This document shows, piece by piece, positions 18,272 through 27,793 of a stretch of DNA of 64,000 nucleotides (position 1 is the stretch's first letter; each line of letters opens with the position of its first letter). The notes beneath the pieces are model-generated. The model did no database searches, was not told the origin of the DNA, and was given only the letters and a program-made list of their open reading frames with translations. The stretch comes from Lysobacter enzymogenes (lineage in GTDB: Bacteria > Pseudomonadota > Gammaproteobacteria > Xanthomonadales > Xanthomonadaceae). Both the position numbers and the translations under genes were made by a program. The stretch is taken from positions 4,309,001 to 4,373,000 of the forward strand of contig NZ_CP067395.1 in assembly GCF_017355525.1 (NCBI RefSeq), read 5' to 3'.

Positions 18272-19140
18272 ATGCGACTCTCGACTCCTTTGCCGCCGCT
18301 GGCCCGCACCTGCCTGACGGTGCTCGCTTTGCTCGCCGCCGTCTGCTGGCTGGCGCCCTGGCTCAGCGCCTACGGGCCGGCGCTGCCGGATTGGGAAGCC
18401 TTGTCGGCCGCGCCGGGGACGGCCGGGCACTGGTTCGGCACCGACGCCATCGGCCGCGACGTGTTCGCGCGCACCCTGGCCGGCGGACGCTTGTCGCTGG
18501 GGATCGGCCTGCTCGCCAGCGTGGTCGCGCTGGCGATCGGGCTCAGCTACGGCGCGGTCGCCGGGCTCGCCGGCGGTCGGGTCGAACGCTGGATGCTGCG
18601 CGTGCTCGACGTGTTCTCGGCGCTGCCGTTCCTGTTGGTGGTGATCCTGCTGCTGACCTTGTTCGAGCGCTCGCTGTGGCTGTTGCTGGCGGCGATCGGC
18701 GGCTATGTCTGGATCGACCTGGCCCGGGTCATGCGCGCGGAGGCCGCGCGCCTGCGCGAGGCGCCGTTCGTGCTCGCCGCGCAGGCCGCCGGCGCCAGTT
18801 TCGGCCAGCGCCTGCGCTGGCACGTGCTGCCGAATCTGTTGCCGCTGGCCTTGGTCTATCTGGGCCTGATCCTGCCGCAAGCGATCCTGGTCGAGAGCTT
18901 CCTCGGCTTTCTCGGCCTGTCGATCGACGAGCCCTCGTCGAGTTGGGGCGGGTTGCTCGCCGAGGGCGTGCAGGAACTCGACAGCGCGCCGTGGACCTTG
19001 TTGTTCCCGGCCGGGTTCCTGGTCGCGACGCTGGCGGCGTTCCAGTTCCTCGGCGACGGTTTGCGCGACTGGCTCGACGTGCGCGGCCAGGCGCAGGCGC
19101 GCGGCGCCGACGACGCGCGTCCGGCCGAGGCCGCCGCGGC

Positions 19141-19144
<4 letters not shown>
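18272..19144 (+). CDS. OppC/DppC-type ABC transporter permease
   Basis: This 290-residue inner-membrane protein has the order of features of peptide/nickel permease C. After the first helix comes HWFGTDAIGRDVFARTLAGGRLSL, then LDVFSALPFLLVVI, then the ATPase-contact loop RAEAARLREAPFVLAAQAAGASFGQRLRWHVLPNLLPLAL, and FLGFLGLSIDEPSSSWGGLL near the end. The ATPase gene overlaps its stop by four bases (ATGA). No permease B or binding protein is adjacent: the region upstream is the divergent Rrf2 gene. The substrate is unknown. Confidence 0.88.
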
Positions 19145-20709
<1,565 letters not shown>

Positions 20710-20755
20710 CGGAGCCTTGTTTCGCGATGCGTTGCGGGCGTCGCGTCGGTGGGTT

Positions 20756-20819
20756 CGCGGTCGCGGCTTGTGACCGAAGGAAATCCCGTGGGACGCCGCT
20801 CCTACAACAGGAGCGGCGC
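20756..20819. repeat. REP-like element, degenerate copy B
   Basis: CGCGGTCGCGGCTTGTGACC and CGCCGCTCCTACAACAGGAG are the two ends of the REP arm seen elsewhere, here interrupted by about 20 unrelated bases and followed by a short GCCGCTCCTAC / GGAGCGGC hairpin. It lies between convergent genes (ABC ATPase and a small membrane protein) and may act as their shared 3' structure. Confidence 0.55.
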
Positions 20820-20827
20820 CATTGCGC

Positions 20828-21076
20828 TTAAATCAGGCCGCCGCCGAGGCTCAGGCGGGCGATGCCGACGACGATGACGATGGCGTTGAGGATCAGGCCG
20901 GCCTTGGCGCGGCCGTTCTTGCCGGCGCCGCTGAACAGCACGCCGATGGCGGCGATGATCGCGCCGACCGCGGCGAACGGGATCAGGAACCAGTTGCCCC
21001 ATCCCAACAGCGGAATCAGCGCCAGGATCATCCACAGCAGCGCCACTACGCCCCAGATCAGGCTGATCACTCCCAT
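20828..21076 (-). CDS. Small hydrophobic membrane protein of unknown function
   Basis: The protein has 82 residues from ATG 21076, chosen because GGAG lies ten bases upstream; ATG 21094 would add six residues (MWSATT) but has no ribosome site. There are about three hydrophobic segments, with the loop FSGAGKNGRAKAGLI before the last, as in small DUF4190-like or tripartite membrane proteins. No function can be read from it. It is convergent with the ABC ATPase gene. Confidence 0.6.
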   Translation of the reverse strand: MGVISLIWGVVALLWMILALIPLLGWGNWFLIPFAAVGAIIAAIGVLFSGAGKNGRAKAGLILNAIVIVVGIARLSLGGGLI

Positions 21077-21094
21077 CGTCGTCGCGCTCCACAT

Positions 21095-21588
21095 GCCGGC
21101 CGGATCGGCCCGCTAGCAAAATCGGTGCTGCAGTGCGCCGCTTCAAGTGCCGTTCGTCGCGGTGCGGGGGCGGCCGTTCAAGCGGGGCCGCGCGATGGCG
21201 TCGCCACAGCCGCTTTGCGGTTGGCGGAAAGTACGCATTTCGACGGCGCTTCGGCGTCGGCTTCGGGCGCGGGGGAATCGCGCGGCGTCGAGCCTCGACG
21301 GCTTCGGTCTTCGTCGCTGCGGCGATCTGAGCGATGCGGTGCGGGTGAGCAGAATGTTCGGATCAACCCCGTAGATTCTCCCTGCTGCATTGCAGCAGCG
21401 TTACCGAAATCATGCTGGATCTGGTTAATTTGGTGAAGTAAATCGCACCTGCTTGGCTGTATAAAAGTGCATCAAATCGCTTTATGGTTAGTCGGGCCGG
21501 TGCCGGGGAGGGCGCGGTCTAACGCAGCGTCAGAACGCATGCCTTGACGGTTCCGTATCGGTTCTTGTCAGCCTTAGGGGAAAAAGGA
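21095..21588. other. Upstream region of the autotransporter gene, no gene seen
   Basis: These 494 bases contain no convincing reading frame. The part at 21395-21500 is clearly less GC-rich than its surroundings and includes TATAAA at 21460-21465, a plausible -10, but no good -35 lies 16-18 bases before it, so an activator-dependent promoter is possible. The sequence AGGGG-AAAAAGG just before ATG 21589 is a purine-rich ribosome site. Confidence 0.4.
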
Positions 21589-23073
21589 ATGAATCGCAGC
21601 ACTTTATTGGCGCTGGCCATCGCCGGCGTCATCGCTATGAACGTGGTCGCGTCCGGACAGGCGCACGCAGGCAGCGCCTGCGACCTCAACGACGGCATCG
21701 CCGGTAACGAAAACGCCGGCGGCAGCACCGCCAACGGCGCCGACGCGGTCGCGTGCGGCAACAACAACAGCGCCGATGGCGCGGGGGCGGTCGCGGTCGG
21801 CAGCAACAACGCGGCGGCCGGCGAGAACAGCCACGCATCCGGCAGCGGAAACTTCGCTACCGGCGCGCGCTCGTCGGCGGTCGGCAGCGACAATCTCGGG
21901 CTCGGCGACGACAGCACGTCGATCGGCTCGGGCAATCAGACGGTCGGCGCCAATTCCACCGCGGTCGGCGCGCTCAACATCGCCGGCTCGGAAGACAGCA
22001 GCGCCATAGGCGCAAGAAATTACGCGCAGGGCGTCGGATCGAACGCGGTGGGCCGCGACAACCGGGCCGGCGGCGCGCGCGCCAACGCAGTCGGCGGCGG
22101 CAACTTCGCCGACGGCGACGACGCCACCGCCATCGGCAACGGCAACACCGCCAGCGGCGCGCGCAGCTTAGTCGCCGGCTTCAACAGCCAGGCCAGCGCC
22201 GACGATGCGGTCGCGCTCGGCAACAACTCGGTCGCCGATCGCGCCAACACGATTTCGGTCGGCGCGTCCGGGGCCGAGCGCCAGATCGTCAACGTCGCCG
22301 CGGCGACCCAGGACACCGACGCGATCAACCTGGCGCAGCTCAATCGCGCCGTGGGCGTGTTCGGCGGCGGCGCCAGCTTCGCCGGCGGCGTGTTCACCGC
22401 GCCGACGTACACGATCCAGGGCAACCCGTTCAACGATGTCGGCTCGGCGTTCGGCGCAGTCGACGGCCGCTTGACCGATCTGTACGGCCGCATCGCCGCG
22501 ATCCCGGCCGGTCCGCAAGGCCCGCAGGGTCCGCAAGGGCCGCAGGGCCCGCAGGGGCCGCAAGGCCCGGGCGGTGGCGGCGGCTCGGCGCTGTCGGCCA
22601 ACTACGACGACGCGTCCAAGAGCACGATGACCCTGGAAGGCGCCAACGGCACCCGCGTGGCCAACGTCGCCAACGGCACGGCTCCGACGGATGCGGTCAA
22701 CGTGCGCCAGATGCAGGCCGGCAACGCGAGTTCGGTGCAGCAGGCCAACGCCTACACCGACCAGCGCATCAACGGCCTGAACCTGGACTTCGGCAATTTC
22801 CGCGCCGAGGTCAACGACCGCTTCGAAGACCTCGACCGGCGCATCCGCCGCAACGGCGCGATGTCGGCGGCGATGTCGCAGATGTCGGCCAACAGCGCCT
22901 ACGCCAAGCCCGGCCGCGGCCGCCTCGCGGTCGGCGCGGGCTTCCAGGACGGCGAAAGCGGCCTGGCGATCGGCTACGGCCGCCGCATCAACGAGAACGT
23001 GTCGGTCAGCATCGGCGCCGCGTTCTCCGGTTCGGAGAGCTCGGGCGGGGTCGGGTTCGGCGTGGATCTTTGA
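21589..23073 (+). CDS. YadA-like trimeric autotransporter adhesin with a collagen-like tract
   Basis: The protein has 494 residues. A signal peptide ends at AHA (about residue 27). Residues 45-235 are some fourteen YadA-head repeats of about 14 residues with the GxNxAxG... AVG pattern. A neck (RQIVNVAAATQDTDAINLAQL) follows, then six Gly-Pro-Gln triplets plus GPG at residues 308-328, a Gly linker, and a second neck (VANVANGTAPTDAVNVRQM). A short stalk and a four-strand membrane anchor of about 75 residues end in GVGFGVDL. It should form a surface trimer. ATG 21589 follows a purine-rich ribosome site. Two terminator hairpins follow. Confidence 0.93.
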   Translation: MNRSTLLALAIAGVIAMNVVASGQAHAGSACDLNDGIAGNENAGGSTANGADAVACGNNNSADGAGAVAVGSNNAAAGENSHASGSGNFATGARSSAVGSDNLGLGDDSTSIGSGNQTVGANSTAVGALNIAGSEDSSAIGARNYAQGVGSNAVGRDNRAGGARANAVGGGNFADGDDATAIGNGNTASGARSLVAGFNSQASADDAVALGNNSVADRANTISVGASGAERQIVNVAAATQDTDAINLAQLNRAVGVFGGGASFAGGVFTAPTYTIQGNPFNDVGSAFGAVDGRLTDLYGRIAAIPAGPQGPQGPQGPQGPQGPQGPGGGGGSALSANYDDASKSTMTLEGANGTRVANVANGTAPTDAVNVRQMQAGNASSVQQANAYTDQRINGLNLDFGNFRAEVNDRFEDLDRRIRRNGAMSAAMSQMSANSAYAKPGRGRLAVGAGFQDGESGLAIGYGRRINENVSVSIGAAFSGSESSGGVGFGVDL

Positions 23074-23118
23074 GCTGGAGCGGGGTTAGGGATTAGGGGT
23101 TGGGGAACCGGGGAAGCG

Positions 23119-23152
23119 AAGGGACCGCGTTTGCGCGGGCCCTTCTTTATTC
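23119..23152 (+). terminator. First of two tandem hairpins behind the autotransporter gene
   Basis: AAGGGACCGCG (23119-23129) pairs with CGCGGGCCCTT (23134-23144) with one A-G mismatch and a four-base loop, followed by CTTTATT. This is a reasonable intrinsic terminator for the plus strand, 45 bases after the stop. Confidence 0.75.
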
Positions 23153-23191
23153 TCACGGGAACAGAACAAGCAACAGGCAACAGCAACGCAA

Positions 23192-23220
23192 AAGGCCCGC
23201 AAACGCGGGCCTTCTTGCTT
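23192..23220. terminator. Second hairpin, probably bidirectional
   Basis: AAGGCCCGC (23192-23200), loop AAAC, GCGGGCCTT (23205-23213) is a perfect 9-bp stem. On the plus strand CTTGCTT follows; on the minus strand TTTT follows, so it may also terminate xanB2, which ends at 23302. Its core closely resembles the first hairpin. Confidence 0.7.
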
Positions 23221-23301
23221 CTGCGCGGTGCTGTCGCAGAACCGGCGCCGGCCCCACCGCCCGTGCGCCCTCAGTTCCCTAACCCCCAATCCCGCTCCAC
23301 C

Positions 23302-24318
23302 TCACCCATGCACTCCGTCTATCTCCACCAGCAACTCATGCCGGCACACCGCCGCATGCAGCAACACCCGCGGCACGCGCTCGCCGTAGCGGCGGTCGAG
23401 TTCGGCGGCGATGAGCGGCAGGTCGGGCAGGTCGCGCACATAGACCTTCAGGCGCGAATCCGCGCCGAACGCCGGCGCCAGGCCGGGGCGCTGCTGGCGC
23501 GCGGCGCCGATCAGGCTGTCGAAGTTGGCCAGGGTTTCTTCGAGTTGCGCCAGCACCGAATCGGCATGCCGCGATTCGTGGCCGACCACCGCCGCGGTGC
23601 CCGACAGCAGCAGCGGCATGCGCGCCGACGATGGCGGCAGCATCGCGCGGGCGAAGCTCGGCGATTGCGGGCCGTAGCGGCGCGGATAGCGGTAGGCGCT
23701 GACTTGGCGCGGATTCTCCAGCGGCGCGCCCGGCGTGCGCGAGGCCAACCAATAGACCTGCAGCCGGCGCGCGCCGTCGACGCGGCCGATCGCGGTCGCG
23801 GCCGGCAGCCGCGCGATCGGGAACTCGCCCAGGCCAGCGGCGCGGCCGACGCAGAACACGCGGTAGCGCTCCTCGTCGCCGTGGCCGAGGGTGATGCCGT
23901 CGAGGTAGTTCCAGATCCGCAGCAGGTGCGGATAGCCGCGCTGCGCGGTGAACGCGATCAGCTTGCGGTACAGGTATTCGGCGGCGCGGCCGATTTCGCC
24001 GTTGGCCGCCTCGCCGGGCAGCGGTTCGGGTTCGTCGAGTTCGATCACGCCGAATTGCAGGGCGCCGTCTTCCGACCAGGCCAGATCGCCGTCGCGGCCG
24101 GCGACCACCGGGCCGACGCCGCGCCAGCGTTCCAGCCGGCGCGGGCCGAACGGCTCCAGCGGCACGCGCAGGTAGCGCGGGTCGTCGTGCCGCGGCGCGC
24201 CCTGGCCGAAACCGAACACCGCCAGGGTGTCGTCCGCGGCCAGCGCTTGCGCCGGGTCGGCGTCGAGGTAGTCGACCTCCAGGCGCGGGCCGCCGACCAT
24301 CGCGGGCGCGGCGCTCAT
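23302..24318 (-). CDS. xanB2: Chorismatase XanB2 (FkbO/Hyg5-like), makes 3- and 4-hydroxybenzoate
   Basis: This 338-residue enzyme belongs to the chorismatase family. In Xanthomonas and Lysobacter XanB2 converts chorismate to 3-hydroxybenzoate (pigment starter) and 4-hydroxybenzoate. Recognisable segments are YLRVPLEPFG, EYLYRKLIAFTAQRGYPHLLRIWNYLDGI, YRVFCVGRAAGL, LPAATAIG and LLSGTAAVVGHESRHA, the last in the C-terminal YjgF-like half, which ends in KVYVRDL and the HELLVEIDG strand. The start overlaps the stop of a 43-codon upstream frame (ATGA), a possible leader. It is divergent from the pigment ACP gene. Loss of xanB2 in relatives abolishes yellow pigment (known from the literature). Confidence 0.92.
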   Translation of the reverse strand: MSAAPAMVGGPRLEVDYLDADPAQALAADDTLAVFGFGQGAPRHDDPRYLRVPLEPFGPRRLERWRGVGPVVAGRDGDLAWSEDGALQFGVIELDEPEPLPGEAANGEIGRAAEYLYRKLIAFTAQRGYPHLLRIWNYLDGITLGHGDEERYRVFCVGRAAGLGEFPIARLPAATAIGRVDGARRLQVYWLASRTPGAPLENPRQVSAYRYPRRYGPQSPSFARAMLPPSSARMPLLLSGTAAVVGHESRHADSVLAQLEETLANFDSLIGAARQQRPGLAPAFGADSRLKVYVRDLPDLPLIAAELDRRYGERVPRVLLHAAVCRHELLVEIDGVHG

Positions 24319-24667
24319 CGCCGGCCCCGCGCGCGGCGGGTCGGAGCGGCGGGGGACATCGGGGGCGCTGCGAAGGCGGGCGGCTCGTCGGAGCCGGCCG
24401 CGGCGAAGGCCGGGGCGGCCGTCGCGGACACGGAAACGGAAGGCTTCATGCGCAAATGATAGCTCGCGACAGGCGCAGACTGCGCAGCCGTATGGTCGCA
24501 GGCCAAGCGCCGCAAGGTCCGCCGTTTTGCATCCAATTGTTTGATTTTTATGAATTTTGCCGCGCCGGTGCGGAGCCCGCCCCGGCCTCGCCCCGCGCCG
24601 GCGGTTGCGCGCTGTGGCGCGATGAAGGATCGTGGCGCCCCTTGCTACGCCTGTCACGGAACACACG
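24319..24667. other. Divergent control region between xanB2 and the pigment ACP gene
   Basis: A conspicuous AT-rich patch (24525-24560) lies in this otherwise GC-rich gap. On the plus strand it offers TTGCAT (24527-24532), 16 bases, then TATGAA (24549-24554), a weak promoter match for the ACP-led pigment genes. On the minus strand a short frame of 43 codons starts with MKPSVSV (ATG near 24446) and ends on the xanB2 start. Either could control pigment genes; neither is proven. Confidence 0.4.
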
Positions 24668-24937
24668 ATGTCTGAACAAAGCCCTGCCGAACGCGAGCTG
24701 GCGCAGCTGCTGGTCGAGAGCCTGAACCTGGAAGACGTGGCGCCGGAGCAGATCGATCCGGACGCGGCGCTGTTCAACGACGGCCTCGGCCTGGATTCGA
24801 TCGACGCGCTGGAACTGGCGCTGGCGATCACCAAGCGCTACGGCTTCCAGCTGCGTTCGGACAACGACGAGAACCGCCGCATCTTCGCCTCGCTGCGCGC
24901 GCTGTCCAGCCACATCGAACAGCATCGCGCCGCCTGA
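24668..24937 (+). CDS. xanC: Acyl carrier protein of the aryl-polyene pathway
   Basis: This 89-residue acidic protein has the phosphopantetheine attachment motif GLGLDSIDALELALAI with Ser44 as acceptor. It probably carries the hydroxybenzoyl starter and growing polyene, as XanC does in Xanthomonas. ATG 24668 gives a normal ACP length; an in-frame earlier start adds an unrelated tail. It opens a plus-strand run of pigment genes divergent from xanB2. The symbol rests on position next to xanB2 and family. Confidence 0.85.
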   Translation: MSEQSPAERELAQLLVESLNLEDVAPEQIDPDAALFNDGLGLDSIDALELALAITKRYGFQLRSDNDENRRIFASLRALSSHIEQHRAA

Positions 24938-24968
24938 TCTTTCTCCGCGTCCGCGCCGGCGCGCGCCG

Positions 24969-25709
24969 GTGCGGACGCCGCCGGACTTTCGACCCGCCGT
25001 GAACGAATTCGCGTCCAGCGCCAGCGTTCCGGCGCGCGTCCTGCTCGCCGTCGCCTACCCGCTGCTCGCGCACTGGGCCAGCCACGACGGCGGCGGCGTG
25101 CCGGCGGCGCTGGCCCTAGCCGACCTGCTCGCCTTCATCGTCGTCGACGGCTTGCTGGCGCTGCGCCCGGCGCCGTGGGCGATCTTCGCCGCGGCGCTGG
25201 CCGCGCTCGCTGCGCTGGTGCGCACGCCTTACCCGCAGATGCTGCTGCTGACCCCGCCGATGCTGTTCAACGGCTGGCTGGCGTGGTGGTTCGCGCGCAG
25301 CCTGCGCGCGCCGCGCGAGGGCCTGATCACCCGCATCGTCGCGGCCCTGTACGGCTGCGCGCCGCGCGAGCTGGCGCCGCCGCTGTACCGCTACACCCGC
25401 AGCCTGACCGCGCTGTGGGCGGCGGTGCTCGGGATGCTGACCCTGGTCAACGCCGCACTGGCGCTGATCGCGGTGCCCGACGGCTTGCTGGCGCGATTGG
25501 GCCAGCAGCCGTCGCCTTCGATCACCCAGGCGCAATGGTCCTGGTTCGCCAACATCGTCAATTACGGCGTGCTCGCGGCGATGTTCGCCGGCGAGTACCT
25601 GGTGCGCCGGCGCCGCTTCCACGACCGGCCGGAAACCGGCTTCTTCGATTTCCTGCGGCGCATGGCCCTGCTCGGGCCGCGTTTCTGGAAGGAATTGTTC
25701 TCGCCCTGA
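24969..25709 (+). CDS. Pigment-cluster membrane protein of unknown function
   Basis: The protein has up to 246 residues with about six hydrophobic segments (for example VPARVLLAVAYPLLAHWAS, PWAIFAAALAALAALV, LWAAVLGMLTLVNAALALI and IVNYGVLAAMFAGEYLVRRRRF). The start may be GTG 24969 or GTG 24999; the latter begins closer to the first helix. Similar proteins occur in aryl-polyene clusters, but their job is not known; assembly or docking of the pathway at the membrane is a guess. It follows the ACP gene after 31 bases. Confidence 0.75.
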   Translation: MRTPPDFRPAVNEFASSASVPARVLLAVAYPLLAHWASHDGGGVPAALALADLLAFIVVDGLLALRPAPWAIFAAALAALAALVRTPYPQMLLLTPPMLFNGWLAWWFARSLRAPREGLITRIVAALYGCAPRELAPPLYRYTRSLTALWAAVLGMLTLVNAALALIAVPDGLLARLGQQPSPSITQAQWSWFANIVNYGVLAAMFAGEYLVRRRRFHDRPETGFFDFLRRMALLGPRFWKELFSP

Positions 25710-25876
25710 GCGGCGCGGACGCGCGGGTTTTCGCCGCCGGCGCGTCCGCAGCGCCCGCGCCGGCGCCGCCGCGGCAGCGTGAAAACGCTTGCAGCGCAGC
25801 CGTTCCGCCGCCTTTCATGCGCGCCTGTTCTATTCTTCGACCTCGTCTCCGTTTCGCTCTCGCCGCGCACCGTCCC

Positions 25877-26185
25877 ATGAACTTCGTCGTCCCCGCCGAT
25901 CATCCCTGCCTGCCGGGCCATTTCCCCGGCCGGCCGCTGGTGCCCGGCGTGGTGCTGCTGGAACGGGTGCTGGACGCGCTGCAGGCGCAGCACGGCGAAC
26001 TGGCCGGGCTGCGGCTGCCGCAGGCGAAGTTCCTGCAGCCGCTGCTGCCGGGCGAAACCGCGCAGATCGAACTCGACGAAGCGGGGCCGTCGCGTTGGCG
26101 CTTCCGCGTGCGCCGCGGCGACGACCTGCTCGCCAGCGGCGAGATCGTCGCCGACGGCGCCGGCCGCGAGGATCCGCGCGCGTGA
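25877..26185 (+). CDS. Short hot-dog 3-hydroxyacyl-ACP dehydratase, ApeI-like
   Basis: The protein has 102 residues with the FabZ-type active-site start HPCLPGHFPGRPLVPGVVLLERV (catalytic His in HFPG) and the rest of a single hot-dog fold. It is shorter than typical FabZ (about 140-150), consistent with working as a heterodimer with the ApeP-like protein at 30137, as known for ApeI/ApeP. It removes water from the growing chain to make conjugated double bonds. Its stop overlaps the acyltransferase GTG start (GTGA). Confidence 0.85.
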   Translation: MNFVVPADHPCLPGHFPGRPLVPGVVLLERVLDALQAQHGELAGLRLPQAKFLQPLLPGETAQIELDEAGPSRWRFRVRRGDDLLASGEIVADGAGREDPRA

Positions 26186-27156
26186 GCGACGGCCACTGGA
26201 AAGACCGCCCTGAAGGCGCCGGGCCGCGCGCCTACCGGGTCATCTTCTTCATCGCCAACTACGGCGGCCGCGCGCTGGCGCGGCTGGCGCTGTACCCGAT
26301 CGTCGCGTTCTACCTGCTCGCGCGCGGGCCCGAGCGGCGCGCCTCGCGCGCCTACCTGGCGCGCGCGCTCGGCCGCGAGCCGCGGCTGATCGACGTGGCC
26401 CGCCACCTGCACACCTTCGCCGCGACCATCCTCGACCGGGTGTTCATGCTCAGCCGCGGCATGGACCGCTTCGACGTGCGCATCCGCGGCCTGGAATCGC
26501 TGGAACGCTTGCTCGACCGCGGCCAGGGCCTGCTGCTGTTCGGCTCGCACCTGGGCAGCTTCGAAGCGCTGCGGGTGCTGGCGCGGCGGCGGCCGCAGCT
26601 GCAGGTCAAGGTCGTGCTCGACCGCGGCCACAACGCCGCGCTGATGCGCATGCTCGACGCACTCGACCCGCGCATCGCCGCCAACGTCATCGACGCCGGC
26701 CAGGACGGCACCAGCATCGTCCTGCAGATCAAGCAGGCCGCCGAGGAAGGCGCGGTCGTGGCGATGCTGGTCGACCGCGCCGGCCCCGGCGAGGCGTCGA
26801 CGCCGGCGACGTTCTTCGGCGCCGCCGCCGCGTTCCCGACCGCGCCGTGGCTGATCGCCGCCGCGCTGAAACTGCCGGTGGCGCTGGCCTTCGGCCTGTA
26901 CCAGGGCGGCGCGCGCTACGAGCTGGTGTTCGAACCGTTCGCCGACGCGCTCGAGATCGAACGGCGCGAACGTCCGGCGCGGCTGGCCGCGCTGGTCCAG
27001 CGCTACGCCGAGCGCCTGCAGCACCACGCGCGCAGCGCGCCGTACAACTGGTTCAACTTCTACGATTTCTGGCAGGCCGATGATGCTTCCTATGTTCCGT
27101 CCGACGACGCTGGCGCTGCTGCTGGCGGCGACGTGGCCGCTCGCCGCGCCGGCTGA
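26182..27156 (+). CDS. LpxL-like acyltransferase of the aryl-polyene cluster
   Basis: This 324-residue lysophospholipid/lipid A acyltransferase-type protein has a hydrophobic N-terminal anchor (YRVIFFIANYGGRALARLALYPIVAFYLLARG). It has the catalytic HxxxxE-type motif in SHLGSFEALR and later VVAMLVDRAGPGEASTPATFFG, which matches the family's substrate-site loop. It probably joins the polyene acid to a membrane lipid or sugar. The GTG 26182 start is dictated by the four-base overlap with the dehydratase. The following gene overlaps its 3' end by 77 bases. Confidence 0.85.
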   Translation: MSDGHWKDRPEGAGPRAYRVIFFIANYGGRALARLALYPIVAFYLLARGPERRASRAYLARALGREPRLIDVARHLHTFAATILDRVFMLSRGMDRFDVRIRGLESLERLLDRGQGLLLFGSHLGSFEALRVLARRRPQLQVKVVLDRGHNAALMRMLDALDPRIAANVIDAGQDGTSIVLQIKQAAEEGAVVAMLVDRAGPGEASTPATFFGAAAAFPTAPWLIAAALKLPVALAFGLYQGGARYELVFEPFADALEIERRERPARLAALVQRYAERLQHHARSAPYNWFNFYDFWQADDASYVPSDDAGAAAGGDVAARRAG

Positions 27157-27793
27157 GCAGGCCGCCGCACCCGCTGCCGCCGACGCCGGCGCGCAGCCGG
27201 CCGACCCGGCCTGGATCCTGCCGCGCCTGGCCCAGCCGCTGCCGGCGCGCACCGACTTCGTCGAAGTGCGCGGCTCGGCCTTGCTCAAGGCGCCGCTGCG
27301 CGTGTCCGGCGAGTACCGCCGGCCCGACGCCGACACCCTGGTGCGCGAGGTGCGCGAGCCGTACGCGGAAACCACCACCATCCGCACCGGCGCCAAGCCG
27401 GGCCAGGGCGAGGTCAGCATCGTCCGCGCCGGCAAGCCGCCGCGGCGCTTCTCGCTGTCGCGCGCGCCGGAACTGGTGGCCTTGCAGGCCAGTTTCGGCG
27501 CCCTGCTCGGCGGCGACCGCGCCGAACTCGAGCGCCACTACACCCTGGCCGCGCAAGGCACGCGCCGGCAGTGGAGCATCGCGATGACGCCTAAGGACGC
27601 GCAGGTCGCCGCGCGCGTGCGCGAGATCGTGCTGCTCGGCCGCGACGAGGAACTGCGCTGCATCGAAACCCGGCCGGCGCGCGGCAGCGAGCAGCAACGC
27701 ACCCTGCTCGCCAGCGCCGCGCGCGCCGCCGCCGGCGTCGCCGACGCCAGCCAGCTGGCCGCGCTGTGCCGCAGCCACGGCCCGGCGCGCTGA
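27080..27793 (+). CDS. LolA-like outer-membrane lipid carrier of the aryl-polyene cluster
   Basis: The protein has 237 residues with a Sec signal peptide (cleavage near APA at about residue 25). The body is compatible with the LolA/LolB-like half-barrel: LLKAPLRVSGEYRRPDADTLVREVREPYAETTTI is typical of LolA-related proteins in pigment clusters. It should shuttle the hydrophobic product across the periplasm together with the MMPL exporter. It overlaps the acyltransferase by 77 bases, and its stop TGA shares one base with the exporter ATG. Confidence 0.8.
   Translation: MMLPMFRPTTLALLLAATWPLAAPAEQAAAPAAADAGAQPADPAWILPRLAQPLPARTDFVEVRGSALLKAPLRVSGEYRRPDADTLVREVREPYAETTTIRTGAKPGQGEVSIVRAGKPPRRFSLSRAPELVALQASFGALLGGDRAELERHYTLAAQGTRRQWSIAMTPKDAQVAARVREIVLLGRDEELRCIETRPARGSEQQRTLLASAARAAAGVADASQLAALCRSHGPAR

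Noticed and set aside
21437..21465. Full -35/-10 promoter for the autotransporter gene
   Set aside because: TATAAA at 21460 is good, but no -35-like hexamer stands 16-18 bases upstream.
22020..22601. Minus-strand frame with Pro-Cys-Gly triplets opposite the collagen-like tract
   Set aside because: It is the reverse complement of the Gly-Pro-Gln codons and has no start context.
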